From positions 1-36,763 of the forward strand of contig SMYC01000017.1 in the NCBI GenBank assembly GCA_004356105.1: DNA of 36,763 bases, written 5' to 3'. The translations under genes were made by a program, and so were the position numbers. Within the stretch, counting starts at the first letter, position 1. Each line of letters begins with the position of its first letter. This document shows, one piece after another, positions 25,300 to 32,405 of this stretch. The notes below the pieces were generated by a model, which was not told the origin of the DNA, ran no database searches, and saw nothing but the letters and a program-made list of their open reading frames with translations. This stretch comes from Acidobacteriota bacterium. GTDB lineage: Bacteria > Acidobacteriota > Vicinamibacteria > Marinacidobacterales > SMYC01.

Positions 25300-25797
25300 A
25301 TGAAGAAAGCGATTGCTCTGGCTGTTGTGCTCCTGACTGCGACGGCCTTGATAGCCCATCCTCATTTCCAAAAAAACACGACCGCGAAAATTTCCGAGAA
25401 CGTGGAAGTGAGCTTGTCCTTCTTTACCATTCCCGCGAACATGGAGCACGTTGCCAAGATCGGCGTTGGCGAGTTCGTGTCGCCTGGTCTTCCGAAATTC
25501 GAGACGTCGACCGCCATCACGGCCGGCTCCGTGACCATCCCTGCGGGTACCTACACCGTGGGCGTGGTCAAGAAGAGCGACACCGATTGGCAGATGGTCT
25601 TGTCGCCGGGCGAGCTCGCCTTCGGTGATTCGCCCGACATGGCGAAGCTCATCGAGCTCGACTCCAGCTTCAGGAAATCGAGCGAGCCTGTCGGCCACCT
25701 CGTCGTCGATATCTTCCCCGGCGACGGAAAGTTCGAAGGCAAAGCCGTGATCCTTCTCGGATTCGGTACCATGTGGGTCCAGGGCTTACTCGGCTAA
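25300..25797 (+). CDS. Secreted beta-sandwich protein, DUF2911-like
   Basis: A 165-residue protein with a signal peptide (MKKAIALAVVLLTATALIAH). After it comes a string of beta strands with the words VTIPAGTYTVGVVKK and DTDWQMVLSPG, resembling the PAGTY...W pattern of DUF2911 proteins, common secreted proteins of unknown role. The end is hydrophobic: AVILLGFGTMWVQGLLG. The ATG at 25300 has a strong purine site (TAGGAGAAAAAG) before it; an earlier in-frame start at 25231 would destroy the signal peptide. It is a single gene, convergent with the SSS symporter 13 bases away. Confidence 0.72.
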   Translation: MKKAIALAVVLLTATALIAHPHFQKNTTAKISENVEVSLSFFTIPANMEHVAKIGVGEFVSPGLPKFETSTAITAGSVTIPAGTYTVGVVKKSDTDWQMVLSPGELAFGDSPDMAKLIELDSSFRKSSEPVGHLVVDIFPGDGKFEGKAVILLGFGTMWVQGLLG

Positions 25798-25810
25798 TAT
25801 GTCCTCCGTA

Positions 25811-27292
25811 CTACCCGTTTGTTCTGGCGGGGGAGTGGTCTTCCGGCTGCTCTCCCGCCAACACGAAAGAAAGCCCGACACAAATCGCCACGTTGATAGC
25901 CCACGCCACGAGCCCGGCGTGAAACCCTCCGAAGCCCCCGACCCCACCTAGCGCAAACCCCGAGGCGAGCACCGCTCCCACGAGCATGCCGTAAAACGCG
26001 GCGCGCCCGTCCAGTCGGTCCCACATCGCGCCGAGAATGAAGACCGGAGAGACCTGAACGAGGATCTCCATCTTCAGCTCCAGAAGACCCCAGAGCGTCA
26101 TCCGAGGAACGAAAGCGATCGACGCGAGCGCCGCCATCACGAGCCACGACAATCTCTTGCCGACGGTAGTGAGCCGTTTTTCCGAAGCGCCGGCGAGAAC
26201 CGATTTACCGAGAAAGTCCTTGGACAAGATGGACGATAGACTCAAGAGGACCGAATCGGCAGTGGACATGATGGCGGCGAGCGTGCCCGTGACGACGAGG
26301 ACAGCGAGGAGATAGGTCCAAACGGATTGCTGGGCCCACTCCGCCAGCAGCATCGGAAGGATCTGGTCCGCTGCGATACCCGTAAGGCCGGTGAAACGTC
26401 GAAGGCCGACGAGTCCGACCAGAACAACGATGGGCATCGTGACGAGCGGCATGAAGATCATGCATTGAAGCGAGCGCTTCAACGCGCGAGCGCTCTTCGC
26501 CGCGTAGATCCGTTGAATAGCTTGCGGGTAAACAGAGCCCGAAAAGCCGATCAGAAGCACCGTGGACAACCAACGTGTCTGCACCTCTCGTGACGGTATG
26601 GCGGTCTTCTCCGGAGCGTTGGCGCTCAACCAGTCTGTCAACGCTTGCCAGTGGGACGGACCTGGGGCGGCGACGTAGAGGAGGCCGAGGAGCCCGACGA
26701 AGAGCATGCCACCCTGGAGAACGTCGGTCCATGCCACCGCACGGAGCCCTCCGAGCGTTTCATAGATGATGATGACGAATACAAGGACGGTCACGCCCAC
26801 CCAATAGGGGACCAAGTTCCCCGAGATGCCGGCGACGACGTGGCCCATCGCCATGAGCTGGGCGAGCAAGTAGTTCGCGATGGAGACGACCAGAAGAACG
26901 TTCGTCAAAAGCGAGAGGCGACTCGAGCCAAAGCGGTAGTCGACCCAATCTCCCGGCGTGACGAACCCTTGGCGCCTGGCGACGCGCTGCAGCTTGGGCG
27001 CGTAGAGAAGGTAGCCGACGACGATGGCCATCATGAAGCTCACGCTCATGATCCACGCATAACCCATACGCGAGGCCTCGGCCGGGTAGCCAACGACGGT
27101 GTTGCCGCTATATTGCGTCGCGTAGAGCGTCAGGACGAGCACGAACGGTCCCAGGCTCCGGCCCGCGAGATAGAAATCGCTCAGCGAGTCAGACGCCCGC
27201 TTCGACTTCGCGAGAAAACCGAGACCGATCATCGCCGCGAGATAGACTCCCGTGAAGGCGACGGCGCCGTAGCCGAGCGGGATGGAGTTCAC
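25811..27292 (-). CDS. Sodium/solute symporter (SSS family)
   Basis: A 493-residue transporter with about 13 membrane helices. Family features: FYLAGRSLGPFVLVLTLYAT near residue 40-60, YSGNTVVGYPAEASRMGYAW in helix 2, a sugar/pantothenate-type loop RRQGFVTPGDWVDYRFGSS, IYETLGGLRAVAWTDVLQGG in helix 5-6, and SGSVYPQAIQRIYAAKSAR. LAAIMSTADSVLLSLSSILS near residue 345 holds the Ser-Thr-Ala-Asp-Ser pattern of the sodium site. The substrate is not evident; pantothenate- or monocarboxylate-like transport is possible. Start is GTG at 27292, overlapping the stop of the small upstream gene (GTGA), as in other SSS pairs that have a small membrane partner. Confidence 0.9.
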   Translation of the reverse strand: MNSIPLGYGAVAFTGVYLAAMIGLGFLAKSKRASDSLSDFYLAGRSLGPFVLVLTLYATQYSGNTVVGYPAEASRMGYAWIMSVSFMMAIVVGYLLYAPKLQRVARRQGFVTPGDWVDYRFGSSRLSLLTNVLLVVSIANYLLAQLMAMGHVVAGISGNLVPYWVGVTVLVFVIIIYETLGGLRAVAWTDVLQGGMLFVGLLGLLYVAAPGPSHWQALTDWLSANAPEKTAIPSREVQTRWLSTVLLIGFSGSVYPQAIQRIYAAKSARALKRSLQCMIFMPLVTMPIVVLVGLVGLRRFTGLTGIAADQILPMLLAEWAQQSVWTYLLAVLVVTGTLAAIMSTADSVLLSLSSILSKDFLGKSVLAGASEKRLTTVGKRLSWLVMAALASIAFVPRMTLWGLLELKMEILVQVSPVFILGAMWDRLDGRAAFYGMLVGAVLASGFALGGVGGFGGFHAGLVAWAINVAICVGLSFVLAGEQPEDHSPARTNG

Positions 27293-27507
27293 TCGTCCTC
27301 ACTCCAGAATCGGCCGATGACATAGACCGTGAAGAGGGCGATGGCGAAGGTCGCTACCAGTGAGAGCGTGACCCAGAGCGGGAAGCCTAGCCAAGTGGTG
27401 GAGGCCGCTTCGGGCGGGAGGTACCAGGGGATGGCCGCGGCAAAGAGCACCGCGTAGACGACCCAAATCCACGGATGGCGTGTCGGCTCGTCGACGGGCT
27501 GATCCAT
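27289..27507 (-). CDS. Small two-helix membrane protein, partner of the SSS symporter
   Basis: A 72-residue protein with two membrane helices (about 13-33, WVVYAVLFAAAIPWYLPP, and 42-63, LWVTLSLVATFAIALFTVYV). Small membrane proteins of the DUF3311/DUF997 kind are encoded just ahead of SSS transporters in many bacteria and are thought to accompany them. This one has the typical order: PWYLPP, then WLGFPLWV, then the second helix and an acidic end, SEDE. Its stop overlaps the transporter start by four bases. Domain assignment is by likeness; the partnership is inferred from context. Confidence 0.78.
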   Translation of the reverse strand: MDQPVDEPTRHPWIWVVYAVLFAAAIPWYLPPEAASTTWLGFPLWVTLSLVATFAIALFTVYVIGRFWSEDE

Positions 27508-27680
27508 TTTAGTATCGTGTCACTTGCCCAGAATTAGGGCGGAAGGCAGTTTAATCGGGATCACAAACGTTCGCCAAGCGGCATGTCTGGCCCTCATCCT
27601 CGGTCGCCTGCGACCCTGGTCAAAGCACCCGAGGCTCTGGTTCTCGATTTCTCTAGCTCAATGGATGATGCCTTTGATAT

Positions 27681-27954
27681 TTGCGGGAGGCCACGAGCCT
27701 ACGCTCGAGATATTGCGCGGCGAGACCGTCCAAGTACCTGCTCGTAAGCGGTGGAAATTATTGCGGGCAACACTCACCGACGAAGTGGCGCGAGCAAACG
27801 CTCGAAACGGAAGCCGCTTTCTGGTTTCTGCGGCTCGATGTCTTGGCGGGATGGAAGGTTGCGCCTCGGCGTCCTTACGGTGGACGCCGAAGAGCGTGTT
27901 TTTAGATTCTACTCCGTTCAGTCTGAGAATTTATCTCTCAGACTGAGAGACTAA
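27681..27954 (+). pseudogene. Possible decayed coding region of unknown type
   Basis: Between the symporter pair and 28065 there is about 550 bases without a clear gene. Two frames look protein-like: SKYLLVSGGNYCGQHSPTKW and TEAAFWFLRLDVLAGWKV in one, then VLTVDAEERVFRFYSVQSEN in the next, which would join near 27870 by a frameshift. The last part overlaps the hairpin at 27918-27946. No ribosome site or family was found. I rate this as a weak trace of a former gene. Confidence 0.25.
27918..27946. repeat. Perfect 11-bp inverted repeat
   Basis: TCAGTCTGAGA (27918-27928) pairs with TCTCAGACTGA (27936-27946) across a seven-base loop. There is no run of T after it on either strand, so a simple terminator is not supported. 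It could be a palindromic intergenic element. Confidence 0.7.
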
Positions 27955-27999
27955 ATGTCGCGGCATGGCCGCCACCACCCTTCTGACTCCTGATTCCTC

Positions 28000-28035
28000 A
28001 AATCCCGCAGGGATTTCAAGGGGCGCAGCCCCTTG
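28000..28035. repeat. Two adjacent palindromes with GCA loops
   Basis: AAATCCC-GCA-GGGATTT at 28000-28016 (7-bp stem) is directly followed by CAAGGGGC-GCA-GCCCCTTG at 28017-28035 (8-bp stem). Both have a three-base GCA loop on this strand. This is the look of a REP-type element made of two hairpins. It stands between the symporter pair and a secreted protein gene, downstream of the latter (28065-28493 minus). Confidence 0.75.
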
Positions 28036-28064
28036 GCTAGATTTAGAACCTTACGCTGTCTACC

Positions 28065-28493
28065 TCAATGCCAGGTGATGGAGTCGGCCATCTCCGAGGT
28101 GGCTTTCTCGCGCTCTCCGGCCTTGTACATCGCCGCGAGCGGCTCCGCGTCGCGGAAATTGATCCGACCGACCCGGCCCGTCGCTTCGTGCCGTAGATAA
28201 ATATTCACGGCTTTGAATTTGTGTGGCAATGCGGCGGCTTCGAGCGCTGCGATGGGCGCAAAGGACTCGAACTCGCGGATGCCCATGGTCAGGCGAATCT
28301 CCGCGTCCATGCCGTCGCCGTCCGTGGAGTCGTTCATGTTGACCTTACACTTCTGGCCGTCCTGCACCATGGCCGACAGCTTCTTGGACAAGGACTTGTG
28401 ATATTTGTTGATGCGCCCTTTTTGCGCAAACGCCGTGCCGGCAAATGCGACCAGAACAATCGCGACGACCATTAGACGGATTCGATGCTTCAT
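28065..28493 (-). CDS. Secreted protein of unknown function
   Basis: A 142-residue protein with a signal peptide (about 1-23, MKHRIRLMVVAIVLVAFAGT, cleaved after AFA). The mature part is rich in Lys and Asp: KGRINKYHKSLSKKLSAMV, then an acidic DSTDGDGMDAE, then a strand-rich IRLTMGIREFESF and VNIYLRHEATGRVGRINFRD. One Cys only. AGAGGAGAAAGGG right before the ATG is a strong ribosome site. I do not recognise a family. It is a single gene on the minus strand, followed downstream by the hairpin pair at 28000-28035. Confidence 0.68.
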   Translation of the reverse strand: MKHRIRLMVVAIVLVAFAGTAFAQKGRINKYHKSLSKKLSAMVQDGQKCKVNMNDSTDGDGMDAEIRLTMGIREFESFAPIAALEAAALPHKFKAVNIYLRHEATGRVGRINFRDAEPLAAMYKAGEREKATSEMADSITWH

Positions 28494-28663
28494 CCCTTTC
28501 TCCTCTCAAGAAAAGAAACGCTCAGCTCTAGACCAGGGTGGAATCGTGATGATTCGGGCGAGAGAAAAATTATTGACGTCCCGCCGAGAATTTTTACAGA
28601 ATGGATCCAGTTTAGAGAACAGCTGGAAGATACGCAAGCTGTTCGGTTCGATGCGTCTAAGTC

Positions 28664-28771
28664 GCCGCATCAAGTGCTCGAGTCGTCGAAACTCGCGCGG
28701 TTGAAGCGTGACGGGTCGTCCTGCGCGCGTCACCACGCGGGCGAGCAAATCGAGCTTCGGGTCGCCGACGC
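28664..28771 (-). pseudogene. Duplicated fragment of a response regulator output domain
   Basis: This 108-base piece matches 31840-31947 of the response regulator gene in the same orientation, about 90 percent identical by eye with no gaps. The frame reads VGDPKLDLLARVVTRAGRPV and TLQPREFRRLEHLMRR, which is the linker and first helices of an OmpR-type winged helix. The receiver domain and the recognition helix are missing. At 28662 it meets a plus-strand, protein-like stretch (28557-28661, IIDVPPRIFTEWIQFREQLE) abruptly. Not expected to be functional. Between 28772 and 28841 there is a repeat-like piece (see 28803). Confidence 0.75.
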
Positions 28772-28802
28772 TACCTGGGGTGACGGGGGTGCGTAAGAAC
28801 CA

Positions 28803-28829
28803 CGAGCTGATCGGCTGAATGCTGGCCGC
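28803..28829. repeat. Copy of an intergenic repeat shared with 11288-11321
   Basis: On the minus strand this segment reads AGCGGCCAGCATTCAGC, then CGATCAGCTCGTGG. At 11288-11321 the plus strand has AGCGGCCGGTATTCAGC, then ATTCAGCTCGTGG. The two are nearly identical over about 34 bases with one small gap. Their AGCATTCAGC / GATCAGC words have a period near seven, like the CAGTGAT array at 23626. Confidence 0.55.
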
Positions 28830-28841
28830 TGTCTATCGTCA

Positions 28842-30083
28842 CTACTCGGGACGTGACTCGAGCCCGCGCGCCTTTCGGAGCTCCGCTTCCGACTCTTCGA
28901 CTTTTCCCGCACGGAAAAGAGCAAGTGCCAGATTCTTGCGTAGAACGGGATTACGTGGATGGCGCGCGACGCTTTCGCGGAAGAGCTCGATCGCGGCGTG
29001 CGTGTCACCTCGCTCGAGAAGGAGGCTCGCTAAGCCTTGCTGGGCCGGAACGAGGCCCGGACGGATCTCGAGAGCCGCAAGGTAGTGGACTTCCGCGTCG
29101 TCGGGACGATCGACACCCGCGAGCGCCAAACCCAGATCCGCTTGGACCTGGGCCAGGCGGGGCTCGGCAGCCAACGCTTTCTCGAAATGCGTGATCGCAT
29201 CGAGCAAACGATCATTGACGGCATAGGTCGTTCCGATCTCCTGATGCACTTTCGCGGGCGGGTCGGGCCAAAGTGTCATCAGTGTCTCGTAATCGGCCAG
29301 GGCTTCGAGCTTTCGCCGCGCACGCACGTTGAGCTGCGCCGACAGCCAAACGGCGTCGCGCTCCGCAAAGCCGGCCTTCATCACCGAGTCGAGCACCGCA
29401 CGCGCTTCCGACTCGCGACCGACGAGCATCAGCCACCGCGCCCGCGCGATGGTGATTCTACCTTCCTCCGGGTAGTCCTCGACGGCGGCGGCGAGCGCTC
29501 GGCCGGCTTGCTCCAAATCGCCGCCGTCCAAAAGGAGACGTAACCAAGCCAGCGTTTTCTCCTTCCGGTCATCGGGCTCGAGACTTTCGGAGCCGATCAT
29601 CGCTTCGAGAAGCCGTACTTGATGATCCCAAAGCCGGAATGGTTCGTAGCCTCGAAGCAGACGCTCGGCCTCTTCTTCCATCCCGGTACGGAGCAAAACG
29701 TTTCCAAGACGATATCGGGCGCCGCGGTGATAAGGATCGAGCTCGAGCACCACGCGATAGCTTTCGACAGCCTGTTCGGGAGCATGGAGCGCCTCGAGCG
29801 AGCGGGCATGTTCATAATGCGCGGCGACCATGGTCGGCTCGAGGCTCACGGCCGTCTCGAAAGCCGCAATGGCCCCGTCATGCTCCTCGAGCGCCGAGAG
29901 CGCGCGACCTTTACCAAAGTGCGCGAACACGTTCTCCGGGTCCGACGCCAAAAGAGCTTCAAATACCCGTATCGCGTCCCGATAGCGCCCTTGCTCGAGG
30001 GCGAGGAGTCCTTCGCCTTCGGGAGCGGGTACGTTCTGCGACGGGATCGTCAGGATGAAGACCAAGGCGCCGACCTCGAGCAT
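28842..30083 (-). CDS. TPR-repeat protein, probably exported
   Basis: A 413-residue protein made almost wholly of tetratricopeptide repeats. A short hydrophobic start (MLEVGALVFILTIPSQNVPA) may be a signal peptide. The repeats are regular: GLLALEQGRYRDAIRVFEAL, GKGRALSALEEHDGAIAAFE, EHARSLEALHAPEQAVESYR and, later, DLGLALAGVDRPDDAEVHYL, then GLASLLLERGDTHAAIELFR. About nine to ten units of 34 residues are present, with a looser helical part near the middle (150-250). TPR proteins act as binding scaffolds; the partner is not known. It is encoded downstream of the two-component genes in the same direction, but with about 200 bases between. Confidence 0.85.
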   Translation of the reverse strand: MLEVGALVFILTIPSQNVPAPEGEGLLALEQGRYRDAIRVFEALLASDPENVFAHFGKGRALSALEEHDGAIAAFETAVSLEPTMVAAHYEHARSLEALHAPEQAVESYRVVLELDPYHRGARYRLGNVLLRTGMEEEAERLLRGYEPFRLWDHQVRLLEAMIGSESLEPDDRKEKTLAWLRLLLDGGDLEQAGRALAAAVEDYPEEGRITIARARWLMLVGRESEARAVLDSVMKAGFAERDAVWLSAQLNVRARRKLEALADYETLMTLWPDPPAKVHQEIGTTYAVNDRLLDAITHFEKALAAEPRLAQVQADLGLALAGVDRPDDAEVHYLAALEIRPGLVPAQQGLASLLLERGDTHAAIELFRESVARHPRNPVLRKNLALALFRAGKVEESEAELRKARGLESRPE

Positions 30084-30099
30084 GGGGGCACATTATAAG

Positions 30100-30276
30100 G
30101 GGGCGAGCGGCCACGGTGTCGGCAAAGCCTCTCCAGAAGCCCAATTTTTTCTCGAAGCGCTCCTCCCAGACGGCCTGTTGAGAGGGGACGACCCAGGCGC
30201 CGTCCGTCGTGTAGACGCTCATCACCCCCGTCGGAGGCGTATACGAACTGGTCCCAATCGTGTACGTGGTTGGGCG
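30100..30276 (-). pseudogene. Possible C-terminal remnant between the kinase and TPR genes
   Basis: The 198-base gap between the histidine kinase stop and the TPR start contains, in a third frame, an uninterrupted protein-like reading: TTYTIGTSSYTPPTG, then SVYTTDGAWVVPSQQAVWEE and KKLGFWRGFADTV. The spread of Tyr, Trp and Gly looks like natural protein, not antisense noise. It has no start with a ribosome site. I do not recognise it; it could be the end of a lost gene. Confidence 0.3.
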
Positions 30277-30281
30277 TGCGG

Positions 30282-31667
30282 CTATGACACCGCGGCCGAG
30301 TAGCCCAGGGTCATCACCACACGGAGACCCGGTGCGTTGTCGGCGAGCACAACCTCGCCATGGTGGAGCCCGACGACGGCCGCGACAAGGCTCAGGCCGA
30401 GGCCTGAGCCAGGTGTCGTGCGGCTCTGGTCGAGGCGATAGAAGCGGGCCAGCACATTCTCGCGTTCTTCGGCGGGGACGCCCGGGCCGTCATCGGCGAC
30501 CGCGATCTCGACATGGGCGTTCGCGCGGCCAAGCGAGAGCTCGATGCGGCCTTCCGGAGGCGTGTGCTTGAGCGCATTGTCGAGAAGATTGGCGACCGCT
30601 TGAAAGAGCATGTCCCGGTCGCCTGGGACGACGATGCCGGGTGCGTTGTGCAGCACGAGCTTCTTGTCTCCCTCGTCGATGAGTGGCGCATAGAGCTCGG
30701 CGACGTCGTCGATGACCGCGGTGAGGTCGACATTTTGGAAGGCCGCGCGCCGCTCGCCCGATTCGATGCGTGCGATCCGAAGAAGCGCGCCAAAGGTTGC
30801 GAGAAGCCGGTCGGCCTCTTCGATCGCTTTGTCGACTTCAGCGTCGGGCCTCGTTTGGCGCAGCCGCTCGAGCCGGGTTTTCAGCCTCGCGAGGGGCGTT
30901 TTGAGGTCGTGGGCGATGTTGTCCGAGACCCGGCGTACGCCTTCGACGAGGCTTTCGAGCTCCGACAACATTCCGTTGAGCTTGGCCGAGAGCTCGCCAA
31001 TGTCGTCGCTCGTCGCACCCTCCGGCACGCGGCGCGAAAGGTTGCCGGCCATCACTTCGCCCATCACGTCGTTGATGGCGCCGATGCGCCGCAGCCGGCT
31101 GCGGCTCACGACGAGAGCACCCGCGAGGGCGAGCGCGACGGTGAGCGCGAGCCCCCATCCGAGCGCTCGCACGAGCCGTGTGCGGAAGACGCGCAGCTCG
31201 TACAGGTCGCGGCCTACGAGCAAGTGGAAGCCTCCGGGCAAGAGGAAAGGCTTGGCACGCGCGGGATGGGTCGACACTTCCTGCCCCCCGCTAGTGACAC
31301 TGACACTGACGTTCAGCTCGAGGTTCAGCCAGCCGTCCTCGTCGGGCTCGACCTCGGGCCAGCGGTCGAGATTGCCGGCAATCTTGGCGTAGTGGCCATC
31401 GGTCAAAAGATAGATGGATGAGCCCGCGGGACGGCGGCCGAGCCTTTGCAGAATGGTTGCCCGCAGGCCGTTCAAACCCGTGAGCCGATAGCTTTCGCCG
31501 AGGCCGACGATCTCGGCCTCGATGGTCTCGTCGGATTGCTGCTCCATATACGACGCGGTGGACCAGTAGATGAAAGCCAGCAGAACGAGCGCTGAGATAC
31601 CGAAGAGCGCGACATAGCCGAAGGCGAGCCGCAGCGCTGTGCTACGCAGAAGCTTCTTCGGGTACAC
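30282..31667 (-). CDS. Sensor histidine kinase (OmpR-partner class)
   Basis: A 461-residue membrane sensor. Helix 1 is about residues 11-34 and helix 2 about 167-187, enclosing a periplasmic sensor domain of about 130 residues. HAMP follows (about 188-240), then the H box SDNIAHDLKTPLARL with the phosphorylated His253, the N box NLLDNALKHTPP, and the G boxes DDGPGVPAEE and GSGLGLSLV of the ATPase. It autophosphorylates and passes the phosphate to the adjoining response regulator. The coding region overlaps the regulator gene by 26 bases, so they are one operon. The short, polar sensor domain with two membrane helices recalls CusS/PrmB-type sensors of metals or envelope stress; the signal is not known. 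Confidence 0.92.
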   Translation of the reverse strand: MYPKKLLRSTALRLAFGYVALFGISALVLLAFIYWSTASYMEQQSDETIEAEIVGLGESYRLTGLNGLRATILQRLGRRPAGSSIYLLTDGHYAKIAGNLDRWPEVEPDEDGWLNLELNVSVSVTSGGQEVSTHPARAKPFLLPGGFHLLVGRDLYELRVFRTRLVRALGWGLALTVALALAGALVVSRSRLRRIGAINDVMGEVMAGNLSRRVPEGATSDDIGELSAKLNGMLSELESLVEGVRRVSDNIAHDLKTPLARLKTRLERLRQTRPDAEVDKAIEEADRLLATFGALLRIARIESGERRAAFQNVDLTAVIDDVAELYAPLIDEGDKKLVLHNAPGIVVPGDRDMLFQAVANLLDNALKHTPPEGRIELSLGRANAHVEIAVADDGPGVPAEERENVLARFYRLDQSRTTPGSGLGLSLVAAVVGLHHGEVVLADNAPGLRVVMTLGYSAAVS

Positions 31668-32331
31668 GGAGAACGTATCCTACGCCGCGGACGGTATGGA
31701 TGAGAGGGTATTCGAAGCCTTTGTCTATCTTGCTACGGAGGCGGCTCACGTGCACGTCGATGACATTGGTCTGCGGATCGAAATGGTAGTCCCAGACTTT
31801 CTCGAGGAGCATCGTGCGTGTCACCACTTGGCCCGGGTGCCGCATCAAGTGCTCGAGCAGCCGAAACTCGCGCGGCTGAAGTGTTATGGGTCGTCCCGCG
31901 CGCGTCACCAAGCGAGCGAGCAAATCGAGCTTCAGGTCGCCGACGTTAAGAGTGGATTCAGGGCTTTCGCTCTCGCGGCGCCGACCGAGCACTTCGACAC
32001 GAGCGAGAAGCTCGGAGAAAGCGAAGGGCTTGACGAGGTAGTCGTCTCCGCCTTTGCGCAGGCCTTCGACCCGATGGTCGACTTCTCCGAGCGCGCTCAG
32101 AATCAGGATGGGGATCGTTTTGCCTTCCGCGCGGAGCGTCTGTATCAGGGAGAGGCCGTCGAGCCCTGGAAGCATGCGGTCGACGATGATGACGTCATAG
32201 AGCTCTTCGAGCGCGCGAAAGAGCCCGTCCTTGCCGTTATCGGCCCCATCGGCGACATGCCCGCTCTCCGTGAGACCTTGCACGATGAAGTCGAGCGTGA
32301 CTCGATCGTCTTCGATGACCAACACGCGCAT
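31642..32331 (-). CDS. OmpR/CusR-type response regulator
   Basis: A 229-residue DNA-binding regulator. The receiver has Asp9-Asp10 (IEDDR), the phosphorylated Asp51 in DVIIVDRMLPG, a Ser/Thr at ILSAL and Lys in LVKPFAFSEL. The winged-helix output domain runs from about residue 125: RPITLQPREFRLLEHLMRHP, VTRTMLLEKVWDYHFDPQTN, VIDVHVSRLRSKID and the wing HTVRGVGYVLR. The open frame starts further upstream (32391), but that part covers the terminator of htrA, and ATG 32331 (MRVLVIEDD) is the natural start, with GAGGG ahead of it. Partner of the kinase that overlaps it downstream. A 108-base piece of this gene is duplicated at 28664-28771. Confidence 0.93.
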   Translation of the reverse strand: MRVLVIEDDRVTLDFIVQGLTESGHVADGADNGKDGLFRALEELYDVIIVDRMLPGLDGLSLIQTLRAEGKTIPILILSALGEVDHRVEGLRKGGDDYLVKPFAFSELLARVEVLGRRRESESPESTLNVGDLKLDLLARLVTRAGRPITLQPREFRLLEHLMRHPGQVVTRTMLLEKVWDYHFDPQTNVIDVHVSRLRSKIDKGFEYPLIHTVRGVGYVLRVPEEASA

Positions 32332-32352
32332 GCTCTGCCCTCGCCCAGATAG

Positions 32353-32388
32353 AAAAACCGGGAGGGTGCAGCCAAACCACCCTCCCGG
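32353..32388 (-). terminator. Rho-independent terminator of the HtrA gene
   Basis: An 11-bp perfect stem, CCGGGAGGGTG (32358-32368) against CACCCTCCCGG (32378-32388), with a nine-base loop, followed on the minus strand by five T (32357-32353). It begins 17 bases after the htrA stop codon. It should end htrA transcripts before the response regulator gene, which therefore needs its own promoter or read-through. Confidence 0.85.
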
Positions 32389-32405
32389 CAAGCTTAATCC
32401 AAAAC

